64,000 nucleotides of DNA from Phreatobacter sp. (GCF_027532945.1 NZ_JAPZTZ010000003.1:1-64000), one strand, 5' to 3'. Counted from the stretch's first letter, positions 1 through 8,727 are shown. Notes: a model not told the origin generated them from the letters alone. Made by a program: numbers and translations.

Positions 1-16
1 CTAGAGCGCCATTCGA

Positions 17-966
17 TCAGGCTGCATCGTACCCTGCTGCGTTGAAGTAGTTCCGGCATTCGGCGGGCTGGAAGTGGTCGATGAGGCGGCCGATCGCGGC
101 CCATAGCCCGTCCACGGTTCGCTCGGCGGCCTTTCTGAGCAGCGCCTTGAGTTTGGCGAAGGCGTTTTCGATTGGATTGAAGTCGGGGCTGTAGGGCGGG
201 AGGTATTTGAGCTCGGCGCCGGCGGCCTCGATCATCTCTCGTACGCGCGGGCCCTTGTGGCTCGACAGGTTGTCCATGACGACGATGTCGCCTGGCCTCA
301 GCTCCGGCACGAGGATCCTGGCGACATAAGTCTCGAAGGCGTCGCGGTTGATTGGCCCGTCGAGCACCCAGGGCGCGATGAAGCCGCGAAGGGTCAGCGC
401 GCCCATGAAGGTCGTTGTCTTCCAGTGGCCATGAGGAACGCCGATCCGAAGCCGCTCACCGCGCCGGCAGCGACCGTGCCGACGAGCCATGTTGGTGGAG
501 GCCCAGGTCTCGTCGATGAAGACGAGGCGCTCCGGATCGAGGTCGAGTTGGCCCTCGAACCAGGCCTCGCGTTGCCTCAGGATGTCCGGGCGGTTTTGCT
601 CCGTGGCGTGCGCCGTCTTTTTTTGCGCGTGACGGCGTGGCGTTTGAAGAAGCGCTGGATCGCGCCGAAGCCGAACACCAGGCCCTTTTCGTCACGCAGG
701 ATGGCACGCACTTCATCGATCGTACGGTCACGCTCCGGGCCGAGAGCCGCGAGTATCGCCTCCTTGTGGGCGTCGACGCGATGAGATCTCTGATCCCCAC
801 CCATGGCCTTGGGCCGGGCGTCGCCTTGCTCGCGCTCCAAAGCGCGCCAGCGGCTGATGCTCGCCGCGCTCACGGCAAAACGCTCGCCCGCGGCACGATG
901 CGACAGCCCTTCGGCGACCGCGGCCAAAACCCTGCGACGAAGATCAAACGAAAGCGAAGCTGCCAT
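17..966 (-). CDS. IS630-family transposase, orfA/orfB joined by a -1 frameshift
   Basis: Frame A (966 to 577) gives 129 residues with an N-terminal helix-turn-helix (LSHRAAGERFAVSAASISRW) and a basic end RKKRRR. The catalytic frame follows in the -1 frame down to the stop at 17-19. It carries the IS630 DDE acids: FIDET (first D), VVMDNLSSHKG (second D) and NPIENAF (E). Read through a single -1 shift at the A7 run (618-624) the product is about 316 residues, normal for the family. No other lesion is visible, so the enzyme is probably active. The alternative, an accidental frameshift, is less likely because the slip falls exactly on a homopolymer between the two domains. Confidence 0.87.
618..624 (-). 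promoter_or_regulatory. Candidate programmed -1 frameshift site (A7)
   Basis: On the coding (minus) strand the run CGCAAAAAAAGACGG reads CGC AAA AAA AGA in frame A. Slipping back one base on the A run moves the ribosome into the frame that leads without a stop into FIDET and the rest of the DDE domain. Frameshifting at A-runs is known in IS630-family transposases. The stimulatory structure was not analysed. Confidence 0.65.
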
Positions 967-1057
967 CCCTGCTGGCCTCCGCCCAGCAGGAAGCTTGAAT
1001 CAGATCGTCACCGATTTGGGAATCTCGAACGATTCAGCCAGGACGATTCCGGCTCTA

Positions 1058-3055
1058 GTGCGGCTGGCCCGCGTCCTGCACTTCTTGCATGGCGAGGAAC
1101 TGGGAAACTGGAACCGCAGCAAAGACGGTCTTCAGACGGCTATTGCGGCATCCGAAGACGACGCTAGCCTTAAGGCGCACCTTGGAAACCTCAAGATCCG
1201 GCAGCTCGACCTTGATGTCCCATTGATGTCGGTCGATGACCCCAAGAAGTCTGGGGATGTCGAGGTTTCCGCTAAAGCTTGTTCGGCGCGGACTTTGCTG
1301 CGCCTCGTGAACATGTACGAGGCCGGGGGACGAAACGCATCCGCGCTCTGTCCGCGGTTCCCCGCCCGCGGCAACCGGCGGATGCGCGTTCACCCCATTG
1401 CGCATGCAGCCGCCCGCAAGATCGCGGCTCTGTACCTCGACCCGAAGAAGCCCTCGAAGAAGGCGGTCTACGTCCTGCTGAAGGACGAGATCAGGGATAT
1501 CAACGAGGTGCGGCTCCAGAACGGCGAGGAGGCGCTGCCGGTCCCATCGAGAACCTACCTTTCGCAGCTGATCGACGAGTTCGATGCCTACGAGGTCACC
1601 TTCTACCGCGAGGGCAAGGAGGCTGCCGACAAGAAGTTTGCGTCCGTCGGTGCCGGCAAAATGGTCGAACGGATTGGCGAGCGGGTGGAGGGCGACGAGT
1701 GGAAAATCCATGCGTTTGCCCTGCTGGTCAGGCACGACCTGTGGCGTCATCTCAACGCAGAGCAGCGCGAGAAGGCGCTCGTCGCCAGGTACTCCCTGAC
1801 AGTCTTCATCGATGTGGCCAGCCGGGTCATTCTCGGCATCCACCTGTCCCCGTCGCCAACAACTGAGGCGGCGCTCCGCGCCTTCTCGCTGATCGGCCAG
1901 GACAAGACGTCTCTCGCCAACTCGTTCGGATGCGCTGCCGAATGGGACTTTGCATGCGGGGTCGAGAAGGTTGTCGTCGATAACGGCAGTCAGTTCCTGT
2001 CTTACGAGTTCCAGGAGGCCGTCACTGGCCTCGGGACGGAAATCCAGTACGCGATTGCGGGTATCCCTCGACTGCGTGGAACGATCGAACGGTGGTTTCG
2101 CCGGATCCATGTTGACCTGATCGGCCGTCTCCCTGGCAAGACCTTTTCGAAGGCCAGTGAGCGCGATGAGTACAAGTCAAAGGAGCTCGCCAGCCTCTCT
2201 GTAGAGGAGATACTGCGTGTCATCTTTCGCTGGATCGCTGACGAGTACCATCACACTCCTCACGAGGGCCTTGGGGGGCGAACCCCCGCCCAGGAATTTC
2301 AGCGGCTCGCCGACAAGTACGGGGTTCCTGCCCCGCCGTCTTACGACCAGCGCCGGCTCGCGCTCGGCCGCCGCCTGACGCGGACGCTCGGGGCCACCGG
2401 CGTTCGCGTGGCGAACATTGACTACAACTCCGAGGAACTCGGCGATCACTTCAGCAAGCATGATCGCTGCAAGGTCGAGGTCTGTCTCGATACAGACCGC
2501 CTTGACGAAGTGTCCGTTCTCATCGGCGGCCGATGGGTAACCGTACCTCAGCGGGTGCCGGGGCTCGCAAGCGGCCTGTCGCTGGAGCAGTGGAACGAGG
2601 TGCTTGCCGAGGTGCGGCGCCGCTACGGCGAAAACATCGAGATCCACTACGACCAGGTCCGCAAGGCTCGGGAGGACGTGGCGGCGATCATCCACCAGTC
2701 CCGCACCCGCGCCGTGCTCCTCGAGGAACGCCCGACCGCAAAGGCAATCCGGTTCCACGAGGCTCAGATGGGCAGCGGGTTCCGTGTGACCGGGGATCCG
2801 ACGCTGGTGGAAACCATGCCCGCCCTTTCCATCGGCAAGGTCTTCAAGACCGGTGCGCTGGCCCCGAAGACCCCGGTGAAGCCGCCCACGGGCCACGATG
2901 ACACGCCGTCTGATGCCAACCCGGCTCCCGCTCCGCTGACGACGACCGTCCGCATCGAGTCCGAAGGACCCGATGTTCCGGCCCCGGGATCGGACGACGT
3001 GACAGTTTCCCAGCCCAGCACCGAGGAGGATGACGGTGACCTCAACTTCATTTGA
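1058..3055 (+). pseudogene. TnsB/TniA-like DDE transposase, 5' end cut by IS630
   Basis: The open frame continues upstream into the IS, but that part is only antisense of the IS transposase, so the native sequence starts at 1058 and the true N-terminus is lost. What remains is about 665 residues. It has an HTH region (RTLLRLVNMYEAGG), a linker (PVPSRTYLSQLIDEFDAYEV), and the rve/DDE core with an acidic residue near EGDEWK, then VVVDNGSQFL (second D) and RGTIERWFRRIH (E). A Mu-type C-terminal domain and a Pro/Thr-rich acidic tail that may contact the ATPase complete it. It overlaps the next gene by 26 bp, as in tnsB-tnsC or tniA-tniB operons. It would cut and join the transposon ends. Internal starts exist (GTG 1058), but loss of the DNA-binding N-terminus probably inactivates it. 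Confidence 0.85.
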
Positions 3056-4019
3056 CGGCGAGCCGATGCCGATGCCGCCCAACATCAACGAGATCGTGGG
3101 GGGCCTCAGGGCCCTCCATGTCCAGTCACCGCTGGATGACAAGGCCAGGACCGCCTTGGATCAGGCCCTGAACAACCACGCCACCGGCTCCCGCAAGCTG
3201 GTGCTGGCGGCTCTCGGCCCGTCTGGGGCTGGCAAGACGAAGACGGTGAAGCGCCTTCTGTCGGAGGAGCGCTTCGCGGGAAAGGTGCTCTCCGTCGTTG
3301 CGACGTCTCCTGCCTCGGTCAAGACGCTTGCCCGTGATGCGCTTCATGCCCTGGGCCATACCATCGTGCGCGGTCAGATGGATGAGCAGGCGTACCTCAA
3401 TCAGTTGAAGCTGGGACTGGGCGCTTCGGGGACGATGATTTTCCACATCGACGAGGCTCAGCATCTACTGACGTCCAATGGTGAAGTTACCATCGCTCGG
3501 ACGCTCGATACCCTGAAGCTCCTCGTGCAGGATCCCTACAAGGTCGTGCTGATCCTTACCGGCACCGACAGGGTGGCCGAAGTCTTCGAGCGCGACGACC
3601 AGCTCCATGAGCGCACCATCTACGTGGAAGCCAAGCGGCTTTCGATCGATGCCAACTCGGTCCTGACAGGAAAGATGCTTCGCAACTTCTGTCAGAGGGC
3701 TGGCCTTGAGCAGGGCTGGGTGGATGCTGATCGACTGCCTCAGCGCATCACGCACGCTGGTCGAACGTTCGGCCTGGCTGTCAGCCTCATCATTGATGCC
3801 ATCGAACTCGAGCTGAGGTCTGGCGGGAAAACCCTTTCCCCGGAGAGCTTTGCCAAGGTCTACGCGCGAGACCGCGACGTGGGGGCCTACCTCAACCCCT
3901 TCGTGGCGGAGGATTTCATGGATATCGATCCTTCCCGGCGCACCGAAGCTACGGAAGAGGATGCATGTCGTCCGGCGAGGAAGAGCCGCGGCCGCAGGAA
4001 GAAGGGGGCGAGGCGATGA
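3030..4019 (+). CDS. TnsC/TniB-like AAA+ ATPase
   Basis: The 329-residue product has Walker A GPSGAGKT (about residues 63-70) and Walker B MIFHIDEAQ (about 135-143). A sensor-like LILTGTD follows, and the C-terminus is very basic (RKSRGRRKKGARR), which could bind DNA. In Tn7 and Tn5053 elements this ATPase links the target selector (TnsD/TniQ) to the DDE transposase and senses target immunity. The gene starts inside the end of tnsB-like DNA and its stop overlaps the start of tniQ, so the three are one translationally coupled operon. It appears intact. Confidence 0.88.
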   Translation: MTVTSTSFDGEPMPMPPNINEIVGGLRALHVQSPLDDKARTALDQALNNHATGSRKLVLAALGPSGAGKTKTVKRLLSEERFAGKVLSVVATSPASVKTLARDALHALGHTIVRGQMDEQAYLNQLKLGLGASGTMIFHIDEAQHLLTSNGEVTIARTLDTLKLLVQDPYKVVLILTGTDRVAEVFERDDQLHERTIYVEAKRLSIDANSVLTGKMLRNFCQRAGLEQGWVDADRLPQRITHAGRTFGLAVSLIIDAIELELRSGGKTLSPESFAKVYARDRDVGAYLNPFVAEDFMDIDPSRRTEATEEDACRPARKSRGRRKKGARR

Positions 4020-5791
4020 GCCGCCTCTTTCTCCCCCTGCGCGTCTTTGAGACAGCCTATTCCTATGTGGGGCGCCTGGCTGCTCGTTTGGGCCGGGCGA
4101 TGGGCGAGTATCTGGTCGACGTTGGTCTCCCAGCGGCAGAGTTCACTGCCGGTGAGCCAAAGGTCTTGCAGCGGATCGCCGAGATCGGCGGGTGCGATGT
4201 GGAGATGCTCGCGTGGAGTACACCGCGCCGGGCGTCCGACGGCACGGATTCCGTGTTCCTGGGCCATACGTGGCCTCGCTCGTCGCTTCTCCGCGAAACC
4301 GTCCGCTGGTGTCCCGTCTGTACCGCGGAGGATCGCAAAAATGCCTCCGGTAACGTCTGGCCTTCCTTCGCGGCGTACGGTCGGGCTTCCTGGCTCTGCT
4401 CCTCGATCCGAACCTGCGTCGAACACGGGGTCGAGCTTGCCGAGCAGCGGCTCCCCCGGGTCCGGCAGCTCGACGTCGTATTCGCCATGGCGGCGCCGCA
4501 GGCGGCAGAACCGGTTCATCGGAACCCATCCCCACTGGAGATCTACCTTGTCGAGCGTCTGACGGGTAATGGCTCGACCGCCTCGTTCCCCGACGCCATG
4601 CCGCCCTGGGCCGTCGCAAAGTTCTCCGAGCAGTTCGGAGCGACCATCGCGTTCGGCCGCGATGTGGGTTTCGACACGTTGACGGAGGCGCAACTGGCCC
4701 TCGCTGGAGGCGCTGGTTTCACGGCGGTCGAGACTGCTGAGAACCTGCGTGCCCAACTCGCTTCCTTGGTCGCGACTTTCAAGGGCCCATCGAACGCCGG
4801 CCCTCAGGCGATCTTCGGCCGCAGCTTCTGGGTTTGGCTCTCAAAGGAAGCCGACAACCCCGCATATGCGCCACTGGTTGAAATCATCCGCGATTTTATC
4901 GTCGACGCGCTGCCGCTCCCGCCGGACGCCATCGTCCTCGGTGAGAAGGTGACGCCAAAGCACATGTCGGTGGTGGCGGCGGCCAAGCACTATGGGCTGC
5001 ATCCCAAGACGCTCGGGAACGTTCTCGTCAGTGCTGGTATCCTGCCCGAGCGCGCAGAGGTCGGCGTCGCCCCTTCGATTGACGTTTCGGCACTCCACCA
5101 GTCCCTCTGTGACCTGAAGGACTCGCTCGGACCGAAAGACCTTCAGACCTATCTGAATTGCCCCAGGGTCCAGACCAAGCTTCTGATCGAAGGGGGCCAC
5201 CTGAAGCCGGTTTTCGAGACTGCCGAGGCCGAGCGCAGATACGCCCGGAGGATGGCCGATGAGTTCATGGCATCGATCTGTTCGGGCGCCCAGGCAGTCG
5301 ACATCCCCTCGCCCGGCTGGTTCCACCTGGTCGCCGCCACCAAGCGAGCGAACTGCAAACTCGTCGAGACCGTCGATCTCATCCGGTCCGGACAACTGCC
5401 TGTTCAGGCAGTGAAGGTGATGCCCGGCTTCATGGGCGCCCACGTTGAACTGGAAGCACTGAAGAAGCTCACCCGCGGGGAGCCTCTCCCTGGTTTCACC
5501 AAGCGCGAGTTTATCCAGTTGCTCTCGCTCAGCGATCGCGTGGCCAACGCACTCATCGAGAATGGGATCGTTCCCACGATCCCGGCGCGGCATCCGGTGC
5601 ACCGCGGAACCATCGACGTTGTCCCAACCGAAGCGGTCGAAGCCTTCGCCCAGACTTTTGTCACGCTGCACAACCTCGCCGCGGAACGGGGCCAACATTT
5701 CCTGAGCGTCAAAAAGGACCTCGAGCAGCGAGCTGTCGCTCCGGCCTTTGATCCCGCGACTGTCTTCGCCACGATCTATCGCCGATGCTAA
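4016..5791 (+). CDS. TniQ/TnsD-family target-selection protein
   Basis: The N-terminal TniQ domain has a zinc-finger pattern WCPVC ... W-LC ... CVEHGVEL (about residues 99-145), typical of the family. A later helix-turn-helix-like stretch (SVVAAAKHYGLHPKTLGNVLVSAGI, abbreviated here as residues about 323-347) may contact DNA. At about 591 residues it is longer than most TniQ proteins and comparable to or larger than TnsD, which favours a sequence-specific target selector. The start at 4016 gives an ATGA overlap with tnsC and follows a G-rich ribosome site; ATG 3965 is an alternative. The C-terminal 60 residues have a diverged second copy as a relic at 55296-55481. Confidence 0.83.
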   Translation: MSRLFLPLRVFETAYSYVGRLAARLGRAMGEYLVDVGLPAAEFTAGEPKVLQRIAEIGGCDVEMLAWSTPRRASDGTDSVFLGHTWPRSSLLRETVRWCPVCTAEDRKNASGNVWPSFAAYGRASWLCSSIRTCVEHGVELAEQRLPRVRQLDVVFAMAAPQAAEPVHRNPSPLEIYLVERLTGNGSTASFPDAMPPWAVAKFSEQFGATIAFGRDVGFDTLTEAQLALAGGAGFTAVETAENLRAQLASLVATFKGPSNAGPQAIFGRSFWVWLSKEADNPAYAPLVEIIRDFIVDALPLPPDAIVLGEKVTPKHMSVVAAAKHYGLHPKTLGNVLVSAGILPERAEVGVAPSIDVSALHQSLCDLKDSLGPKDLQTYLNCPRVQTKLLIEGGHLKPVFETAEAERRYARRMADEFMASICSGAQAVDIPSPGWFHLVAATKRANCKLVETVDLIRSGQLPVQAVKVMPGFMGAHVELEALKKLTRGEPLPGFTKREFIQLLSLSDRVANALIENGIVPTIPARHPVHRGTIDVVPTEAVEAFAQTFVTLHNLAAERGQHFLSVKKDLEQRAVAPAFDPATVFATIYRRC

Positions 5792-5822
5792 ACATGAAGC
5801 CGCAGCTCGTTGTGTCTCTCCC

Positions 5823-5851
5823 AAAACGCCCGCGTACCTCGCGGGCGTTTT
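5823..5851 (+). terminator. Strong hairpin terminator after tniQ
   Basis: A perfect 12-bp inverted repeat (AAAACGCCCGCG at 5823-5834, 5-base loop, CGCGGGCGTTTT at 5840-5851) lies 31 bp after the tniQ stop. The A/T flanks of the stem make it a candidate bidirectional intrinsic terminator closing the transposition operon. Confidence 0.85.
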
Positions 5852-5878
5852 GCGCTTTTGGGGCAATCGATGGCATGG

Positions 5879-6106
5879 CCTGGCGCCAGGTTATGGGTGG
5901 ATTCTGCCCCACGCTAAGTGAAGCGAGCCGACCGCCAGTGACAGGTTATGCCTGCGGTGCGCCACCATTTGCTTCGAGAATCGGCCCAAAACCCCGGTTT
6001 TTGGTGACAAGAATTGCTTGCCTCTACAGGGGTGGAGCTGTGGAGCGACGCATAACTTGGCACCAAAAGCCGGGTTAGCGTGGCGCCATCCACCCATAAC
6101 GTGACA
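5879..6106. repeat. Candidate transposon right end: four GTTATG-cored repeats in inverted pairs
   Basis: Four short repeats share GTTATG followed by a G/C-rich tract and CCAC. Two are on the plus strand (from 5890 and from 5945), and two on the minus strand (ending at 6056 and 6100). The outer pair is almost identical: GTTATGGGTGGAT followed, after 4-6 unlike bases, by CCACGCTA, at 5890-5916 and on the complement of 6076-6100. TGGCGCCA palindromes occur at 5881-5888 and 6081-6088. The outermost bases TGACA (6102-6106) read TGTCA inward, as in Tn7/Tn5053-type ends. I infer TnsB-binding sites at the transposon right end; the inverted pairing is unexplained. Confidence 0.55.
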
Positions 6107-6118
6107 TTCTCATCAATG

Positions 6119-6145
6119 GGCCTCGCCGAACGGCGGGGCCTTTGT
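6119..6145. terminator. Hairpin with T-rich tail just outside the transposon end
   Basis: GGCCTCGCC (6119-6127) pairs with GGCGGGGCC (6132-6140) with one U-G pair and a 4-base loop, followed by TTTGT. It looks like an intrinsic terminator. The gene it served is not obvious; it may belong to the chromosome beside the insertion site. Confidence 0.5.
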
Positions 6146-6476
6146 CATTTCAGAAAGCTAGTGGCGGTGACGTTGCCCCTCTGAGCTAATCCAGCTTGAA
6201 GTTCGTTCTGGCTCGTGGTGGTGGGGAAGGTCGAACGTCAGCTCTTGGGCTAGAAGCAAACGACGGCAATGGCGGCGCCAAGCTGACTCTGCATCGCATT
6301 CGCCTCTTGGGCCCATTGCCGACATCCCCAACGTCCGCTTCGAGCGGCCCGACGGGACATAGCTGGTAACCGGTCAAGGCAGCGAACGATACGGCATCCT
6401 CAGGTTTGATCCCCTCAAAGAATACCTGCAAGGGACCCGCTGATGGCGGCTGGCCGTTTTGTGCTGCTCACTAAAG
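6146..6476. other. Non-coding stretch with a dispersed-repeat fragment
   Basis: No convincing gene is seen. On the minus strand 6303-6350 carries CGAAGCGGACG and, about 14 bases on, AATGGGCCC. The same two blocks in the same order occur at about 49165-49200, so this is a degraded member of an interspersed repeat family. An 81-codon open frame across it has no recognisable protein features. Confidence 0.6.
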
Positions 6477-7259
6477 CTAGACAAACTGAACGGAGACGCT
6501 GCCAAGCGGACCGAAATCAGCGTGCAGCGTATCACCTTTCGCCGCCCAGACCGGCCGGGTGAATGATCCCGACAGCATCAGATGGCCGGGCTCGAGCACC
6601 GTCCCGAATCGCCCGACCTTGTTGGCGAGCCATGCGATCGCCATGGCGGGATGGCCAAGGACACCAGCCGCCAGGCCCGTCTCCTCGATCTCGGAATTCC
6701 GGTAGAAGATGGCACCCACCCAGCGCAGATCCACGGCGTCCGGCCGAACGGGGCGCCCACCGAGGACGATCCCTGCGGCTGCGCCGTTATCGGCCACGGT
6801 GTCCTGGATCTTGCGAGGGTTCTGAACACGCGCATCGATGATCTCGATGGAGGGCACCACCCACTCCGTCGCCCGCAGAACATCGACGAGGCCGATCCCC
6901 GGCCCTTTGAGGGGCTCCTTCAGGATGAAGGTGAGTTCCGGCTCGACCCGCGGCACGCAGTAGTTCTCGAACGGGACCTTCGCTCCATCATTCAGGAGCA
7001 TCGTATCCAGGAGGTGCCCATAGTCAGGCTCGTCGATCTGCGAGGAAGCCTGCATGGCCTTGGATGTGAGGCCGATCTTGTGGCCGATGAGGCGGGCACC
7101 GTCAGCGATCTTCCGCTCTGTCACGAGCGAGGAAATGGCGTAGGAATCCTCGATCTCGATATCAGGCATGGTCTTGGTGAGCTGGAGCGCAGGCGTGCGG
7201 ATGCGCTCGGCTTCGAGCAGGATATCTGCGGCTTTGCGGCGATCGGCATCGGACAGCAT
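6477..7259 (-). CDS. hpaH: 2-oxo-hept-4-ene-1,7-dioate hydratase (HpaH-like)
   Basis: The 260-residue product belongs to the 2-keto-4-pentenoate hydratase/FAH-fold family. It shares long stretches with HpaH of homoprotocatechuate degradation, including [17 protein letters not shown] followed by EPDYG, PRVEPEL with metal-binding acids, EIIDARV, and GSFTRPV near the C-terminus. HpaH adds water to 2-oxohept-ene-dioate before aldol cleavage in the meta-cleavage pathway, in the cytoplasm. The other hpa genes are absent here, so the actual substrate may be a related oxo-enoate. It is followed 9 bp away by the decarboxylase-like gene upstream on the same strand. Confidence 0.82.
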   Translation of the reverse strand: MLSDADRRKAADILLEAERIRTPALQLTKTMPDIEIEDSYAISSLVTERKIADGARLIGHKIGLTSKAMQASSQIDEPDYGHLLDTMLLNDGAKVPFENYCVPRVEPELTFILKEPLKGPGIGLVDVLRATEWVVPSIEIIDARVQNPRKIQDTVADNGAAAGIVLGGRPVRPDAVDLRWVGAIFYRNSEIEETGLAAGVLGHPAMAIAWLANKVGRFGTVLEPGHLMLSGSFTRPVWAAKGDTLHADFGPLGSVSVQFV

Positions 7260-7268
7260 GACGGTGGC

Positions 7269-7676
7269 TCAGGGCTTCTCAAAGGTTGTTGCGTGGTCCG
7301 GGAAGAGGCCCGTCAGGACCTCACCGGCAAGATTGAAGGCCGCGACGCCGCGAAACAGTGCAGCGACGCCCGCGGCAGCGTGAAGTTCGTCGAGGCTGGC
7401 GCCCGCCTTGATGGCCGCCTTTGCGTGATTGGTGGCAGCTTCCGACGTCTGAGTGAGCAGGATGGCAAAGGCCATCAGCTGGACCGTCTTCTGGTCGAGA
7501 GCGTCAGGGGTCAGGGCCGCAATTCGCCAGTCCTCGAGTGCTGTCACGAGCGCCGGGTCGACATTCATCCCAAGCTCAAGCCGCTTGGCGATCCGTGGAG
7601 GCGTGAAGCCAATCATGTCCTCGTATCGCTTCTTGAGTTCGCTGAGCGTGGGCAAGGACTTGCCTGGTTCCGACAT
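7269..7676 (-). CDS. Carboxymuconolactone decarboxylase/AhpD-family protein
   Basis: The 135-residue product has the single CMD domain (about residues 45-130) with the family motif LTQTSEAATNHAKAAIKAGASLDELHAA. The histidine of the motif is present. The CxxC pair of the peroxidase-type AhpD proteins is absent, so a decarboxylase- or isomerase-like role in aromatic catabolism is more likely than peroxide reduction. It lies between the Bug-type binding protein and the HpaH-like hydratase in a probable three-gene operon transcribed leftward. The exact substrate cannot be read from sequence. Confidence 0.78.
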   Translation of the reverse strand: MSEPGKSLPTLSELKKRYEDMIGFTPPRIAKRLELGMNVDPALVTALEDWRIAALTPDALDQKTVQLMAFAILLTQTSEAATNHAKAAIKAGASLDELHAAAGVAALFRGVAAFNLAGEVLTGLFPDHATTFEKP

Positions 7677-7715
7677 GGGACGATCTCGTTCGGTTGCGTT
7701 TCTGCAGCGCTGGCT

Positions 7716-8684
7716 TCACTGCGGATTGAGACCCGCGGTCTTGGCGATGGCTGACCACTTGTCGGCCTCGGATCGCAGGTAGGTGGCGAAGGCGGGGCCA
7801 GCCAAGGACCCGGGTTCTGCGCCGAGTTCGGCGAACTTCGCGACCATCGCGGGTTCCTTCAGGAGACGCTCTGTCGTCTCGACGAGGACCTTCATGATGG
7901 CGGGAGGCGTGCCAGCGGGTGCGACGAGGCCAAACCAGGCACTTGCCTCGAAACCCGCAACACCTGCCTCGGCCATCGTAGGCAGTTCGGGATAGAGCGA
8001 TGAGCGGGTTGCACCTGCGACGGCAAGGGCGCGCACCTTGCCGCCTTCGACCTGGGGGCGAACCGCCGGCATGTTGTCGAACATGAACGGGATGTGGCCT
8101 GCAACGAGATCATTCATGGCGGGGGCAGCGCCACGATAGGGGACGTGGACAATGTTGATGCTGGCGCGCGCCTTGAAGAGTTCCCCCGCCAGATGGTTGG
8201 TTGATCCGGCGCCAGAAGACCCGAAATGCAGCTTTCCCGGCTCGGCTCTCGCAAGCACGATGAGCTCGGCGACCGAATTGGCGCGAACTTGGGGGTGAAC
8301 GGCAAGAACGATGGGCACAGAGGCGATGAGCGACACGGGCGCAAAATCCTTCGCCGGATCGAAGCTCATCTGCTTGAACAGCGAGGTGTTGATCGCCAGA
8401 GGCCCGGGCGCCGAAAGCAGCAGGGTATATCCATCAGGATCGGCCTTTGCGACGACCTCCGCGCCAATATTGCCCCCGGCCCCTCCCCTGTTCTCGATGA
8501 CGACAGGCTGGCTCCAGACCTCGGACAGCCGCTGACCGAGAATGCGGGCAATCACGTCGTTGGACCCACCTGCTGGGAACGGCACAACGATCCGCACTGC
8601 GCGTTCTGGAAACGCTGCCAACGGGGTGTGGGACACGGCCAGTCCGAGAAGCGCGAGACCCATCGCGCACCACCGAGCCAACAT
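7716..8684 (-). CDS. Bug/TctC-family periplasmic solute-binding protein
   Basis: The 322-residue protein starts with a cleavable signal peptide (MLARWCAMGLALLGLAVSH) and shows the Bug family pattern: VRIVVPFPAGGSNDVIAR, VVIENRGGAGGNIGA, PDGYTLL and TMAEAGV. ATG 8684 is chosen because GGGAGG lies 8 bases upstream; longer in-frame starts would add a non-signal leader. Bug proteins bind carboxylates, often aromatic acids or their breakdown products. No TctA/TctB membrane partners are in the window, so it either uses a remote TctAB pair or works as a sensor. Confidence 0.85.
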   Translation of the reverse strand: MLARWCAMGLALLGLAVSHTPLAAFPERAVRIVVPFPAGGSNDVIARILGQRLSEVWSQPVVIENRGGAGGNIGAEVVAKADPDGYTLLLSAPGPLAINTSLFKQMSFDPAKDFAPVSLIASVPIVLAVHPQVRANSVAELIVLARAEPGKLHFGSSGAGSTNHLAGELFKARASINIVHVPYRGAAPAMNDLVAGHIPFMFDNMPAVRPQVEGGKVRALAVAGATRSSLYPELPTMAEAGVAGFEASAWFGLVAPAGTPPAIMKVLVETTERLLKEPAMVAKFAELGAEPGSLAGPAFATYLRSEADKWSAIAKTAGLNPQ

Positions 8685-8697
8685 CACTAACCTCCCT

Positions 8698-8727
8698 AAA
8701 ATCGATTTTACTACGATCATCGATGAT
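8698..8727. promoter_or_regulatory. Two 12-bp palindromes in the divergent promoter region
   Basis: AAAATCGATTTT (8698-8709) and ATCATCGATGAT (8716-8727) are perfect palindromes centred 18 bp apart in the 73-bp gap between the divergent binding-protein and amidohydrolase genes. They are good candidates for operator sites of the GntR regulator encoded at 9702. The link is inferred from position. Confidence 0.5.

Larger units (their letters stand above)
4..1055 (-). mobile_element. Complete IS630-family insertion sequence
   Basis: The element is bounded by imperfect terminal inverted repeats. Read inward, both ends start GAGC, and about 20 of the first 27 bases match between 4-30 and the complement of 1029-1055. 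Both ends are flanked by TA (2-3 and 1056-1057), the target duplication expected of IS630/Tc1-mariner elements. It contains a single transposase gene on the minus strand in two overlapping frames. It sits inside the 5' part of the tnsB-like gene that continues at 1058. Only one base of left flank is in the window, so the interrupted half of the target cannot be seen. Confidence 0.88.

Noticed and set aside
6143-6157. TGTCATTTCAGAAAG, similar to the Tn5053-type terminal repeat TGTCATTTTCAGAAG
   Set aside because: One gap is needed, it points away from the tni genes, and no matching partner end or cargo is seen to the right. It could be chance, though it deserves a look if the contig is extended.
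6160-6195. tRNA-like stretch on the minus strand (GGATTAGCTCAG)
   Set aside because: Only a D-arm-like piece is present. No anticodon arm or T-loop follows, so it is not called a tRNA.
6186-6431. 81-codon minus-strand open frame
   Set aside because: It lies across a degraded dispersed repeat, has no recognisable domain or ribosome site, and its composition is biased (Pro/Arg/Ser).
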